Source of the DNA: Microbacterium sp. LWH7-1.2
Lineage (GTDB): Bacteria; Actinomycetota; Actinomycetes; Actinomycetales; Microbacteriaceae
Direction of reading: 5' to 3'
DNA length: 64,000 bases
Assembly: GCF_038397755.1 (NCBI RefSeq)
Contig: NZ_CP151637.1
Location: 558,001-622,000, forward strand
The notes under the pieces are model-generated. The model was not told where the DNA came from and did not search any database. It saw only the letters and a list, made by a program, of their open reading frames with translations. Shown piece by piece: positions 1 through 10,113 of the stretch. Within the stretch, counting starts at the first letter, position 1, and every line of letters begins with the position of its first letter. A program made the translations under genes and the position numbers.

Positions 1-114
1 GCTGACGGGTCTTGGCGCGGGGCGGGCGGGTCAATCGAACGCGGCCGGGACCATCTAGTCGTCAGGTCGGCGCCACCGCCGAGCCGTGAGTACCTCGGGT
101 CTCATTCCACGCTG

Positions 115-1953
115 GTGTCGACCCCTCCTGGAAGGATGAGCACCGTGGACGTTGAAGCGCTGGCGGTTGCCAAGATCCAGGCCATGGTCGCGCGCTGCCC
201 ACATCTGAAGCCATTCATTGCGTCGAACGACAAGACCCCTTTCACCGACGGTCACATCGATGTGTATTCCGGGCTCGGTCAGAAGAAGACTGACTGGCTG
301 GGAAGGGTGTCGGTGCAGGTCAAGGGTCGCTCGCACGCAGGGAAACACCCCACGCAGGTATCGTTCGGCGTCTCGCGCATCGATTTGCTCGGGTTCCAGC
401 GAGACTCGGGCGTTCTGTACTTTCACGTCGCCGTCGACAAGCGCGGCCGCTGCACTCCCTACTACGCGCTCCTCTCACCGTTCACGATCGAGCACGTCTT
501 GAATTCCGTGCCGGCCACGCAAGCGTCCATCTCGGTCGTGTTCAAGCGCTTCCCCAACCAGCCTGTCGAGATCGAGCGGATCGTCGCCCTCGCACTGAAG
601 ACCCGTGACCAGCGAACGTCGGTCGGCTTTGACTCCGGTGTCTTCGAGAGGATGAAGAGCCTCACTGTCCACTCGGCGATCGATCTGGATCTCAGCGCTC
701 CGTTACGGCTCACGCCGGATGAGCTGGACTACGCCCTCGAACTCACGACCGTGGGCGGACTTACCCTGCCGCTCGGTGGCGAGCTGCATATCTACCCCCA
801 GACGTACCTGGAACAGGCGACAGACATTGCGATTGGCGCCGGCGGGGTCACGTATGAACATGTCTCCATTCGCCGCATTGACGAAGAGACTGTTGAAGTC
901 CGCCTCGGGCCAGCCGTGACGCTTACGATGCGGGAGAACGGAACTCAGCGGATCTGGAACGTGGGTTACACCGCCCCAGGCAACTTCGATGAGCGGCTCA
1001 AGGCTACCCGCTTCCTTATCGGGTTGATCGAGAAGCAAGGCGTCGAGATTAATGGCGCGCCCAGCCCGCTCGGCGGCGCAACAGGTGACGTTGCCAGTCA
1101 TCTAGACGAACTCCGCGGCCATCTCTCATCTCTCTCGGAGCTGGAAGAGCTGTTTGACCACCTTGGGGTGGACGGTGCGCTGATCGATCTTGACGAGATC
1201 AGCACCCAAGCCTTCACCTGGCTGAAGGCGCTGCACCGAGCGTTTGTCCGCGGAGAGGAGCTGCGAAACGAGTCCGGCGACACCGCGCGGGGCCTGGTGC
1301 ATTTTGGGCCTTGGGCAGTGATGCTCATGACAGTGCGAGGCAGCGAGCCCGATACCTGGCGCTACATCGACCCGTTCGACCCGGCCGCACCCCATATGTT
1401 CCGCTGGAGCGCTGAGGATGACGATGCCGCCAATGCCTTCCCAGTCACCGCATATGACATCGTCGAGCAGGAGCACTTGCCAACGATTCTGAACCTCCGA
1501 CTCGATCGCATTCTGGATGCCTACGAGCCCATCGCGGACAGCGACCGCACGATGAGTCTCGCCAACCAGCGCGTCCTGGCGCTCGTCCTCGCGGCAGACT
1601 CGAAGGCGGTGCGAAAGGAAGAGTTCCTCCGCGCCGCGAGTGCGCTCAACGAATGGATCATCGAGCACGAGGGCGAGACGCCCGTCCACCTCATCAACCG
1701 TTGGCAGATACTTCATCGGACCACCGGACTCTCTACCGAGCAGCTGAAGATGATCCGCGCTACGAGGCGGGAGGCTGGACGGTCAATTCTGGCGATGGCG
1801 GAGGAGGTCGAGCTGTCATGCGCGATCTTGCTCGGCGATCCGGACGACGTAGCGTATCTCCTCAGCGAGATCGCCGAGGACAAGCTCGCGACGATTCGGA
1901 CCTGGCCAATCTGGAACCTTCGCCCTACAGAGCCAGGTGTGCTTGAGGCGTAG
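115..1953 (+). CDS. Defence-associated protein with DUF4365-like nuclease-type N-terminal domain
   Basis: This is a 612-residue protein. Residues about 45-140 read like a DUF4365-type domain of the PD-(D/E)xK nuclease fold: an aspartate in a GHIDVY motif is followed by a QVKGR motif, the usual D ... (E/Q)xK spacing. The remaining 450 residues match nothing I recognise and show no membrane segments. It lies 5' of a helicase/type III restriction-modification gene set on the same strand, so a defence role, perhaps as nuclease or sensor, is inferred from context only. The start is uncertain: GTG at 115 gives the longest frame, while ATG at 136 has a GGAAGG directly against it. It is separated from the next gene by about 330 bases, so it may be its own transcription unit. 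GC content looks lower than in the core genes further right. Confidence 0.7.
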   Translation: MSTPPGRMSTVDVEALAVAKIQAMVARCPHLKPFIASNDKTPFTDGHIDVYSGLGQKKTDWLGRVSVQVKGRSHAGKHPTQVSFGVSRIDLLGFQRDSGVLYFHVAVDKRGRCTPYYALLSPFTIEHVLNSVPATQASISVVFKRFPNQPVEIERIVALALKTRDQRTSVGFDSGVFERMKSLTVHSAIDLDLSAPLRLTPDELDYALELTTVGGLTLPLGGELHIYPQTYLEQATDIAIGAGGVTYEHVSIRRIDEETVEVRLGPAVTLTMRENGTQRIWNVGYTAPGNFDERLKATRFLIGLIEKQGVEINGAPSPLGGATGDVASHLDELRGHLSSLSELEELFDHLGVDGALIDLDEISTQAFTWLKALHRAFVRGEELRNESGDTARGLVHFGPWAVMLMTVRGSEPDTWRYIDPFDPAAPHMFRWSAEDDDAANAFPVTAYDIVEQEHLPTILNLRLDRILDAYEPIADSDRTMSLANQRVLALVLAADSKAVRKEEFLRAASALNEWIIEHEGETPVHLINRWQILHRTTGLSTEQLKMIRATRREAGRSILAMAEEVELSCAILLGDPDDVAYLLSEIAEDKLATIRTWPIWNLRPTEPGVLEA

Positions 1954-2285
1954 CCGTGCCCGCCAAGGTCAAGCAGCTGCCTTCCGAGGGTGCGGCGGGG
2001 GAGCGACCCGACGCGGCATGCGGGAGGCGCCCAAGATTCCATCGCGTGGGGAGGGGAGTTGGCGTCGTCGATGATTTGACGCATTGCGGGTGTCAGAGCA
2101 TTGCTCCCCGCCGCGCCCTTACGTAATCCCGGCTCCCGATCGGCTGGTCGATACCCTGAAGGGCATTCGGACTTTGGATATCAACTAACCCGCCACGAAA
2201 CCGTGGGGAGACTGACACAGCGTATGGGGAACAGAGAATGGTGGGGCACGACTCCAGTCGACCGTCACCAGGCGGGGCTCTACTC
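1954..2285. other. Intergenic gap before the helicase gene
   Basis: No convincing gene is seen in this 332-base gap. A TTGACG hexamer at 2076-2081 could be a -35 box for the defence operon, but the matching -10 region is poor. An ATG at 2238, preceded by GGGGA, would extend the helicase by 16 residues into the gap. The upstream gene and the operon may therefore have separate promoters. Confidence 0.35.
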
Positions 2286-5180
2286 GTGACTGACCTGACC
2301 GACTACCAGGCGAAGTATTTCGCGTACGAGCTGCAGCGTAGCTACGCGAGCGATCACGTCGGTAAGCTCGCCGGATTGCTCTTCGATGCTCAGGTGGAGC
2401 CAAAGCCGCATCAGATCGACGCGGCTCTCTTCGCTTTGCAGACGCCCTACCTGCCGGGCGTAATCCTCGCCGATGAGGTAGGCCTCGGGAAGACGATCGA
2501 GGCTGGCATTGTCATCTCTCAATACTGGGCAGAGCGGCGTCGTTCGATCCTGATCGTCACGCCGTCGAGCCTTCGCCAGCAGTGGAAGCAGGAGCTCTTC
2601 GAGAAGTTCCTTATCCCAGCCAGCATTCTCGATCCGAAGTCGAAGGACGCGCTGCTCCAGCGGGCTGGCACCGGCAAGGGCGAGGTGCTGATCTGCTCGT
2701 ACGAGTTCGCGCTACGGAATGAGCAGTCTCTGCTCCATGCCTGGGATCTCGTGGTCGCAGACGAAGCGCACCGGCTCCGCAATCACTGGACGAGCAAGGG
2801 TAAGGTCGCCGAGGCCATGGCTCACGTCATCGGGGGCGCGCACAAGACGGTGCTGCTCACCGCGACGCCGCTACAGAACAAGCTGGAGGAACTCTACGGC
2901 CTTGTGTCCGTGTTCGATCCTGGCTACTTCTACTCACTTGATGCCTTCCGCGAGCGATACATCAAGAACCGGGACGACGCGGGCGATGACCTCGCCGAGC
3001 GCGTCGCGACGATATCGAAGCGCACTCTCCGACGAGACGCGGATAAGTACATCCACTTCACCAAGCGACTCCCGCTGACTGTCGAGTTCACACCGAGCCC
3101 CGCTGAAGTTCGCCTGTACGAGCTGGTCAACGACTATCTGCAACGCGACGAACTCTTCGCGTTCACCGGCGCACAGCGCCATCTGTCCGCTCTCATCATT
3201 CGCAAGCGTCTCGGTTCCTCTACGTACGCCGTCGCGAGCACCCTGGAGAACATCGCCAATCGTCTGGCGGCCGAGGTCGCCGCTGGTCAACGCCGCGACG
3301 CTCGCGGTGGTCTGATCGCTGCGGACTTCGATGGAGACGACCTCACGAGCGAAGAACTCGAAGAGTCAGAAGAGATCGAGGCTGATACCCCGCCGATCCG
3401 CGGAGACCGTTCAGGCGCAGCGGACTCGCCGCTCATGGAAGCCATGACGGCCGAAGTCGGCGAGCTCCGCGAGTACGCAGCGTTTGCGCGATCAATCACG
3501 GTTAACCAGAAGGCAGCAGGGCTCGCCGAGGCGATCGACCTTGGCTTCGAACGCCTGCGGGCTCTCGGCGCTCCCGAGAAGGCGATCATCTTCACGGACT
3601 CCACGAAGACGCAGGAGTACATCGCGCGTGCGCTCCACGACGCGGGCAAGGGCGACGGGCTCGTGCTCTTCAACGGCTCCAATGACGGGCCGGAGCAGAC
3701 CGCGATCTATCAGGCCTGGCTCAAGGCGAACCGTGACGGCGACCTGATCACCGGTATCCCGGCCGCCGACCGCCGCAAGGCGCTCGTCGACTACTTCCGC
3801 ACGCAAGGGACGATCATGATCGCGACGGAGGCAGCCGCGGAGGGCATCAACCTCCAGTTCTGCTCCATGGTGGTCAACTACGACCTCCCGTGGAACCCGC
3901 AGCGTGTCGAGCAACGGATTGGCCGCGCGCACCGCATCGGTCAGCAGTTCGACGTCGTCGTTGTGAACTTCTCGAACAAGGGCAATCTCGCGGAGCAGCG
4001 CATCCTCGAACTCCTCGCCAACAAGTTCCATCTCTTCTCCAGCGTCTTCGGGGCGAGCGATGAAGTGCTGGGCGCCATCGAGGACGGCCTGGACTTCGAG
4101 AAGACGATCAGCGACATCCTGACGCGCAGCCGCACCGATGCCGAGATCGATGCAGCATTCAAGGATCTCGACGCCCGCTACGCCGTCGAGATCTCGACCG
4201 AAATGGCGAGTGCCAAGGCCAAGGTCTTCGACAACCTCGACCCGCACGTCCAGGACCGCCTGAAGGCGTATGACGCGCAGTCGGGGGAGGTGCTCAACAA
4301 GTTCGAACGGCTCCTTCTCGCGGTGACTCGACACGAGCTGTCCGAGCGCGCAACGTTCGAGGGTGACGGCCGCACCTTTGTGTTGCACGAGTCGCCGGTC
4401 GTCGAGGCGCCGTCAGGTCGCTACTACTTCAAGAGCAAACCGCTAGAGAACGCGCACCAGTACCGGTACGCCAGCCCACTCGCTCAGCACGTCGTTGACA
4501 CCTCGAAGAGCCGAGAGACTCCGCCGCGCGAGCTGACATTCAGCGTCAGCGAGTCCGAGCGGGCCAGTTCGGCCGTCAAGGGCCTCGTCGGTCAAAGCGG
4601 CGAGCTTGTCGTCGATTTGGTGACTTTCATGATGAAGGCGCGGGACGAGGACGTCTCCGAGTCCTACATTCTCGCCGCGGGTGTCAGCGATGACGGACCA
4701 GTCCTCGACGACGAGTACGTGGCGGACATACTCGACCTGGCGTGCGTCGCGGTCGGGCAAGATCCCGCCTTCATCGACGAATCCAAGATCGCGCCGCTCC
4801 TCGACGCACGCCGAGGCGAGCTCGAGCGCGAAGTGCAGGGGCGGAACTCCCGCTACTACGACCAGCAGGAAGAGCTGATCTACCGGAATCAGCAGGACCG
4901 CAAAGCTGAGCACGAAGGCTCGATCCGTGAGTATCGCGCGAAAGAGAAGGAGGCTCGCCGGCTGGCCCGACAAGCCGACGACCCAATGGAGCAGCTCCGG
5001 CATAAGAAGGACGCGCGCCGCTGGGAGCAGCGTGCGGAGGACGCCGACGAGCAGTTCCGGGAGACACGGCGAAAGCTTCGCGATGAAGCCGACAAGTACC
5101 TCGACCTCATCGAACAGTCCCTACGAGGCACCCAGTCCACAGAACACTTGTTCTCGATCCGCTGGCGCATAGAGCCGTAG
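2286..5180 (+). CDS. RapA/SNF2-type superfamily 2 helicase of the defence cluster
   Basis: A helicase-related protein of about 964 residues. It has a SNF2-like ATPase core: Walker A GLGKT at residues 66-70, a DEAH box starting at residue 159, an LTATP motif III, and a C-terminal lobe ending in the arginine-rich motif QRIGRAHRIGQ. The C-terminal quarter (around residues 850-950) is strongly charged and likely a coiled coil. Family knowledge: such proteins translocate on duplex DNA and occur in many phage-defence loci, for example DrmD of DISARM. Here it precedes a type III methyltransferase, a Res subunit and a HamA-like nuclease, so it may be the motor of that set. I chose the GTG at 2286 because the family usually begins close to the LTDYQAKYFAYEL motif; the ATG at 2238 is an alternative. 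No DISARM partner genes (drmA, drmB, drmC) are visible. Confidence 0.82.
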   Translation: MTDLTDYQAKYFAYELQRSYASDHVGKLAGLLFDAQVEPKPHQIDAALFALQTPYLPGVILADEVGLGKTIEAGIVISQYWAERRRSILIVTPSSLRQQWKQELFEKFLIPASILDPKSKDALLQRAGTGKGEVLICSYEFALRNEQSLLHAWDLVVADEAHRLRNHWTSKGKVAEAMAHVIGGAHKTVLLTATPLQNKLEELYGLVSVFDPGYFYSLDAFRERYIKNRDDAGDDLAERVATISKRTLRRDADKYIHFTKRLPLTVEFTPSPAEVRLYELVNDYLQRDELFAFTGAQRHLSALIIRKRLGSSTYAVASTLENIANRLAAEVAAGQRRDARGGLIAADFDGDDLTSEELEESEEIEADTPPIRGDRSGAADSPLMEAMTAEVGELREYAAFARSITVNQKAAGLAEAIDLGFERLRALGAPEKAIIFTDSTKTQEYIARALHDAGKGDGLVLFNGSNDGPEQTAIYQAWLKANRDGDLITGIPAADRRKALVDYFRTQGTIMIATEAAAEGINLQFCSMVVNYDLPWNPQRVEQRIGRAHRIGQQFDVVVVNFSNKGNLAEQRILELLANKFHLFSSVFGASDEVLGAIEDGLDFEKTISDILTRSRTDAEIDAAFKDLDARYAVEISTEMASAKAKVFDNLDPHVQDRLKAYDAQSGEVLNKFERLLLAVTRHELSERATFEGDGRTFVLHESPVVEAPSGRYYFKSKPLENAHQYRYASPLAQHVVDTSKSRETPPRELTFSVSESERASSAVKGLVGQSGELVVDLVTFMMKARDEDVSESYILAAGVSDDGPVLDDEYVADILDLACVAVGQDPAFIDESKIAPLLDARRGELEREVQGRNSRYYDQQEELIYRNQQDRKAEHEGSIREYRAKEKEARRLARQADDPMEQLRHKKDARRWEQRAEDADEQFRETRRKLRDEADKYLDLIEQSLRGTQSTEHLFSIRWRIEP

Positions 5181-5233
5181 CCGGCGTCGAGAAATCAACG
5201 ATAGCAACCGAAATCTTGAAAGAGACCCACCGA

Positions 5234-7141
5234 ATGAACGACGACATCCACGAGACACCATCGACAACCCCAAACTTCCAGACCGAGCTCGCCGCACAGC
5301 TGGCGGAGCTCGTACCTGAGGCGATTGCCGACGGCAAGATCGACGTCGCCAAGCTGCAGGAGCTCCTTGCCGCGGATGCAACCGACGCCAATGAGCGCTT
5401 TGGGCTCTTCTGGCCCGGCAAGAAGCGGGCGCTGCGCGCTGCGCAGGAGCCGACGACCGCAACACTGCGTCCGGATCCCGCCAACTCCAAAGGCTGGGAC
5501 ACGACGAAGAACATCTTCATCGAGGGCGACAACCTCGAAGTGCTCAAGATCTTGCAGAAGCACTATCACAACAAGGTCAAGCTGATCTACATCGATCCGC
5601 CGTACAACACCGGCAAGGACTTCGTCTACCCCGACAACTACCGGGAGGGGCTCGATACCTACCTCGAGTGGACCAAGCAGGTGAACGAGGGCGGCAAGAA
5701 GGTCACGACGAACGCCGAGACCGAAGGGCGATATCACTCGAACTGGCTCTCGATGATGTATCCGCGTCTCAAGCTGGCGCGAAACCTCCTCACCGACGAC
5801 GGCACCATTTTCGTCAGCATCAGCGACCACGAGGTCGACAACCTTCGCAAGCTCTTGAACGAGGTCTTTGGCGAGTCGAACTACGTCGGGCAGATCGCAG
5901 TCTCTAAGGGAACAACGACGGGACAGGACGCCAATGACATCGGGAGCAGCATCGACTTTCTACTCGTGTACGCACGGAGCAAGGCGAACTACATCCCGAA
6001 CGGGCTCCCACTTGACGAGCAGGACATGGCCCGCTTCAACCAGGAAGACGACCGCGGGCGCTACTCGGTGCTGCAGTTCAGAAAGACGGGCACCAATGAC
6101 CGACGAGAGGATCGCCCGAACCTCTACTACGCGCTCGAAGCACCGGACGGATCAGAGGTCTATCCCATCGGCCCGGGCGGGTACGACAGCTGCTGGCGCA
6201 CGGCACGGGCGCAGTTCGACGCGTGGGACGCCGAAGGCATGATCGTCTGGAAGCAGGATGCCGACGGCAATTACAAGCCGTACGTGAAGTACTACCTGGA
6301 GGGTCGCACCAAGCAGGTCTCGAACTACTGGGACGACATTGAAGGCAATAAGAAGGCCAGTCTCACGGTCAAAGAACTACTCGGGAAGAATGTCTTCACC
6401 AACCCCAAGCCTGTCGGTCTGATCAAGAAGATTCTTCACATCGCAACCGATCTCGACTCGGTGGTACTCGACTTCTTCTCCGGCTCTGCAACGACTGCGC
6501 ATGCGGTCATGGAGCTGAACTCCGTCGACGGTGGGCGGCGTCAGCACATTCAAGTGCAGCTGCCCGAGCCGACTCCACAGGACTCTGCCGCACAAAAGGC
6601 GGGCTATCAGACGATCGCCGAAGTCTCGCGAAAGCGCGTCGACCTGGCCGGGACCAAGATCCTCGCCACGAAAGCCGGTCAGCTGGATGAGGGGCATGGG
6701 ACGCTTGACGTTGGATTCCGCGCCTACACGCTCTCCGACACCAACTTCTCGAAGTGGCGCGTGACCAGCGACATCGAAGCGACTGCCCTGGAACAGCACC
6801 TGCTCGACCTACGCGACAGCAGCAGCGCCGACCACGCGACCCCGGACGACCTCCTCACCGAGATCCTGCTGAAGCAGGGTTACTCGCTGACCGAGAAGAT
6901 CGCCCCTGTTGAGATCGATGGGCTGGAGCTTCGCGCGGTCTACGACAGCGACGGCGACTTCGGTGTCCTCGCCTACCTTGACGAGCACACCAAGCCATCG
7001 CTGGAGCAGTTGCGGAATGTCGTGGGTGCCGGCCCGGCGCGCATGATCATCCTCGAAGACGCGTTTCAAGGCGACGACGAGCTGAAGACAAACCTCGTCC
7101 AGCTCGCGAAGTCGAAGAGCGTGGAGCTCTGGACGGCGTAA
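5234..7141 (+). CDS. Type III restriction-modification system DNA methyltransferase (Mod-like)
   Basis: A DNA N6-adenine (or N4-cytosine) methyltransferase of 635 residues that would mark self DNA for the adjacent Res subunit. The catalytic DPPY motif is at residues 121-124 and the S-adenosylmethionine-binding DFFSGS motif follows at 413-418. That order is typical of the beta class that includes type III Mod proteins. The central part between the motifs probably carries target recognition. I place the start at ATG 5234, which has an AAAGAG ribosome-binding site 5' of it; a TTG 18 bases upstream is less likely. Its TAA stop shares a base with the ATG of the res gene (TAATG), so the two are translationally coupled. 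It sits 53 bases after the helicase gene, in the same likely operon. Confidence 0.88.
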   Translation: MNDDIHETPSTTPNFQTELAAQLAELVPEAIADGKIDVAKLQELLAADATDANERFGLFWPGKKRALRAAQEPTTATLRPDPANSKGWDTTKNIFIEGDNLEVLKILQKHYHNKVKLIYIDPPYNTGKDFVYPDNYREGLDTYLEWTKQVNEGGKKVTTNAETEGRYHSNWLSMMYPRLKLARNLLTDDGTIFVSISDHEVDNLRKLLNEVFGESNYVGQIAVSKGTTTGQDANDIGSSIDFLLVYARSKANYIPNGLPLDEQDMARFNQEDDRGRYSVLQFRKTGTNDRREDRPNLYYALEAPDGSEVYPIGPGGYDSCWRTARAQFDAWDAEGMIVWKQDADGNYKPYVKYYLEGRTKQVSNYWDDIEGNKKASLTVKELLGKNVFTNPKPVGLIKKILHIATDLDSVVLDFFSGSATTAHAVMELNSVDGGRRQHIQVQLPEPTPQDSAAQKAGYQTIAEVSRKRVDLAGTKILATKAGQLDEGHGTLDVGFRAYTLSDTNFSKWRVTSDIEATALEQHLLDLRDSSSADHATPDDLLTEILLKQGYSLTEKIAPVEIDGLELRAVYDSDGDFGVLAYLDEHTKPSLEQLRNVVGAGPARMIILEDAFQGDDELKTNLVQLAKSKSVELWTA

Positions 7142-10113
7142 TGGGGGGCTCAGCATTCCAGTTCGATCCGAGCCAGCCGTATCAGCTCGAAGCGGTGGGC
7201 GCCGTCGTCGACCTCTTTGACGGCCAGCCGAAGGACGCAGACAAGCTCGAACTCACCCTCCGTGGTCAAGCGACGCTCAAGGAGACCGATCAGGCAACCC
7301 TTGATCTCGACCTCACGCAGGAAGTGGGCGCGATCGGTAACAACCTCGTCCTCGACCAGGACACGGTGTTTGCGAATCTCCAGCGAGTCCAGGACCGCAA
7401 CGGCCTGGAGGTGGCACCGAAGCTCTTTGACTCCGCGCTGGACTTCGATATCGAGATGGAGACCGGCACCGGCAAGACCTACGTCTACCTCAGGACGATC
7501 TTCGAACTCGCGAAGGACTACAACTTCACCAAGTTCGTGATCCTCGTGCCGAGCGTGGCTATCCGAGAAGGCGTCGCCACGAGCATCCGGCTCATGCGCG
7601 GCCACTTCGGCGATCTGTATCCCGGGCAACCCTTCGACTTCTCGGTCTACAGCGGCAAGAACGCGGAGGAGGCGCAGGCCTTCGCCACGTCGACGAACAT
7701 CCAGATTCTGGTGATGACCATCGATGCGATCCGCGGCACCGCCAACACCCGCATCATCCATCAGGCCAAGGACAAGTTGAACGGGTTGCGCCCGATCGAC
7801 TACCTCAAGGCAACGCACCCCGTCGTCATCATGGACGAGCCCCAGAACATGGAATCGCTCCTGTCCCAGTCCGCGGTCGGCGAGCTAGATCCTGTGGTCA
7901 CGCTCCGCTACAGCGCCACGCATAAGAAGCAGCGCAATGTGGTCTACCGGCTCGATCCTGTCGATGCCCACGACCTCGGGCTGGTTAAGCAGATCGTCGT
8001 GGCGGACGTTCAGCAGCAAGGCGCCGACGCAACGCCGTACATCAAGCTCGTCGAGGTTAAGCGCGAGCCATCGTGGGCGGCCCGACTGGAGCTCTCGTGC
8101 CGCAAGGCCGACGGTACCTTCGAGCGGCTCATCGTGACGGTGAAGCCGCACCAGGAGCTCTCCGACGAGCGCGTGACAGGCAACCCGATCTACGAAGGCT
8201 GGCGCATCAACGAGATCAGCCTCGAACCCGCCTACGTCGACCTCACCCTGCACGGCTTCCTCGAACAGGGCGAGAGCATTGGCGGCTCAACTGGTGCGAT
8301 CTACAAGGAGATGATCCGCGAGACGATCCGTGAGCACCTCCGCAAGGAGGCCATGCTTCGGCCTCGGAACATCAAGGTGCTGAGCCTCTTCTTCGTCGAC
8401 AAGGTCGCGAGCTACATGGGCGACGGCACGACCAACGAGACCGCCGACGGAGAGTTCGCCCGCTGGTTCGACGAGGTCTTCGTCGAAGAGCGCGCCAAGC
8501 TCGCGCGCTACCAGGAGCTGCTTCCGCAGGAACCGTCAGCGCTACGCCGCGCCTACTTCTCTCAGATCAAGCGCGGCAAGGTGACCGCCGCGCAGGACAG
8601 TTCGGGAACGACGAAGGCGGACGACGATGCCTACGAACTGATCATGCAGGCGAAAGAGAGACTGCTGGACGAGGCCGAGGACGTCCGCTTCATTTTCAGT
8701 CACTCTGCGCTTCGCGAAGGCTGGGATAATCCCAACGTCTTCCAGATCTGCACCCTCCGCGAGATGGGTGCTGAGACCGAGCGCCGTCAGACCATCGGCC
8801 GCGGGCTGCGTCTCCCGGTCGCGAAGACCCCGGACGGCTTTGTGCGGGTCGCCGATCCTGGCATCGCCACCCTCACTGTGGTCGCGAACGAGTCTTACAC
8901 CGCGTTCGCCAAGAGCCTCCAGAACGAATACAAGACGGCGGGCGTGGAGATCGGGGAAGTTCGAAAGAGCGAGTTCTCGAAGATCCCGCTGCAGGACGCC
9001 GCGGGCGCGCTCACGGACGACCTGTTCGGCTTCCAGCGCTCGCTCGAAGTGTGGGAGCACCTCGCCGCGAAGGGCTTCATCGCGGACGGCAAGGTGACGA
9101 GCAAGTTCCAGCCGAGCACGCTCGGCTTCACGCTGTCGTTGCCCGAAGAGTACGAGCCATACGAAACCGAGATCTGTGCCCTCGTGCAGCGGGCGCACAT
9201 CGGCACGTACGTGAAGCCGGCCAGCAAGCGTCACCCGCGCCTGCTGAACAAGCAGCTCTACGCGACGCCGGAGTTCGAAGAGTTCTGGCACGCCATCAGC
9301 CGCCGGACGACCTACCGGGTGAGTGTCGACCGCGAACAGATCGTGGACCGCGCGGTAGCGGCGATTCGGTCTGCCCCGAAGATCGACCCGCTTCGGATCC
9401 AGGTCACGCGCGCAGGCGTCAAGGTGTTGCGCGGCGGTGCCAAGGGCGAGGAACTTGGCACGCGGTCGGCGGGGTTGAAGGGGAGCTACGATCTGCCCGA
9501 CATCATCGCTGAGCTTCAGACCGCGACCTCACTGACGCGGAAGACCATCGTCGACATCCTTATCCAGAGCGAGCGCCTTCCCGAGTTCATCGGCAACCCG
9601 AACGACTTCATTGCCACTGCCAAGCGTCTGATCCAAGCGGAGCTTGCGAAGATCGTGGTCGATGGAATCCAGTACGAGAAGATCGCTGGCTCGGTCTATG
9701 AACTTCGGGAACTGCAGCGCGATGGGGAAGAGGAGAAGGACCGCTTCCTCGACCATATGTACAAGGTGCAGAACTCTCAGAAGACCGACTTCGACTACGT
9801 GGTCTTCGACTCTGACGTTGAGCGTCAGTTCGCTGAGCTGCTCGACAGCCGCGAGGACATCAAGCTCTTCATGAAGCTGCCGGCCAAGTTCAAGATCGAT
9901 ACGCCTGTCGGCCCTTACAACCCCGACTGGGCGATCATCAAGCACGATGACGGCCACGATCGCATCTACATGATCCGAGAGACCAAGAGCACGCTCGAAG
10001 ATGCGAAGCTTCGCCCGAGCGAACTCGCCAAGATCAAGTCGGCCAAGCGTCACTTCGAGGCGATCGGAATCGACGAATACGCCCGCGCCGCTCCGGGGAG
10101 TTGGAACCTATGA
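7141..10113 (+). CDS. Type III restriction enzyme Res subunit (DEAD-like helicase plus endonuclease)
   Basis: A 990-residue restriction subunit. The N-terminal half is a superfamily 2 ATPase with a METGTGKTY Walker A motif near residue 110, a MDEPQNME Walker B/DExx motif, an SATHKK motif III, and a GRGLRLPV motif VI. The C-terminus has a complete PD-(D/E)xK nuclease motif: Asp929 in YNPDW and Glu947-x-Lys949 in RETKS. All catalytic parts thus look intact. Family knowledge: Res works in complex with Mod, uses ATP to communicate along DNA, and cuts near unmethylated asymmetric sites. It overlaps mod by one base (TAATG) and the next gene by four (ATGA), so mod, res and the HamA-like gene are coupled. 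The recognition sequence cannot be read from the protein. Confidence 0.9.
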   Translation: MGGSAFQFDPSQPYQLEAVGAVVDLFDGQPKDADKLELTLRGQATLKETDQATLDLDLTQEVGAIGNNLVLDQDTVFANLQRVQDRNGLEVAPKLFDSALDFDIEMETGTGKTYVYLRTIFELAKDYNFTKFVILVPSVAIREGVATSIRLMRGHFGDLYPGQPFDFSVYSGKNAEEAQAFATSTNIQILVMTIDAIRGTANTRIIHQAKDKLNGLRPIDYLKATHPVVIMDEPQNMESLLSQSAVGELDPVVTLRYSATHKKQRNVVYRLDPVDAHDLGLVKQIVVADVQQQGADATPYIKLVEVKREPSWAARLELSCRKADGTFERLIVTVKPHQELSDERVTGNPIYEGWRINEISLEPAYVDLTLHGFLEQGESIGGSTGAIYKEMIRETIREHLRKEAMLRPRNIKVLSLFFVDKVASYMGDGTTNETADGEFARWFDEVFVEERAKLARYQELLPQEPSALRRAYFSQIKRGKVTAAQDSSGTTKADDDAYELIMQAKERLLDEAEDVRFIFSHSALREGWDNPNVFQICTLREMGAETERRQTIGRGLRLPVAKTPDGFVRVADPGIATLTVVANESYTAFAKSLQNEYKTAGVEIGEVRKSEFSKIPLQDAAGALTDDLFGFQRSLEVWEHLAAKGFIADGKVTSKFQPSTLGFTLSLPEEYEPYETEICALVQRAHIGTYVKPASKRHPRLLNKQLYATPEFEEFWHAISRRTTYRVSVDREQIVDRAVAAIRSAPKIDPLRIQVTRAGVKVLRGGAKGEELGTRSAGLKGSYDLPDIIAELQTATSLTRKTIVDILIQSERLPEFIGNPNDFIATAKRLIQAELAKIVVDGIQYEKIAGSVYELRELQRDGEEEKDRFLDHMYKVQNSQKTDFDYVVFDSDVERQFAELLDSREDIKLFMKLPAKFKIDTPVGPYNPDWAIIKHDDGHDRIYMIRETKSTLEDAKLRPSELAKIKSAKRHFEAIGIDEYARAAPGSWNL

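Noticed and set aside
2286..5180. The RapA-type helicase as HamB of a normal Hachiman system
   Set aside because: HamB lies next to HamA and is a different type of helicase; this gene is two genes away and has SNF2/RapA motifs.
2286..7141. DISARM or BREX system
   Set aside because: A SNF2-type helicase and a methyltransferase are present, but none of drmA, drmB, drmC or the BREX core genes (brxB, brxC, pglZ, brxL) is seen; a Res subunit follows instead.
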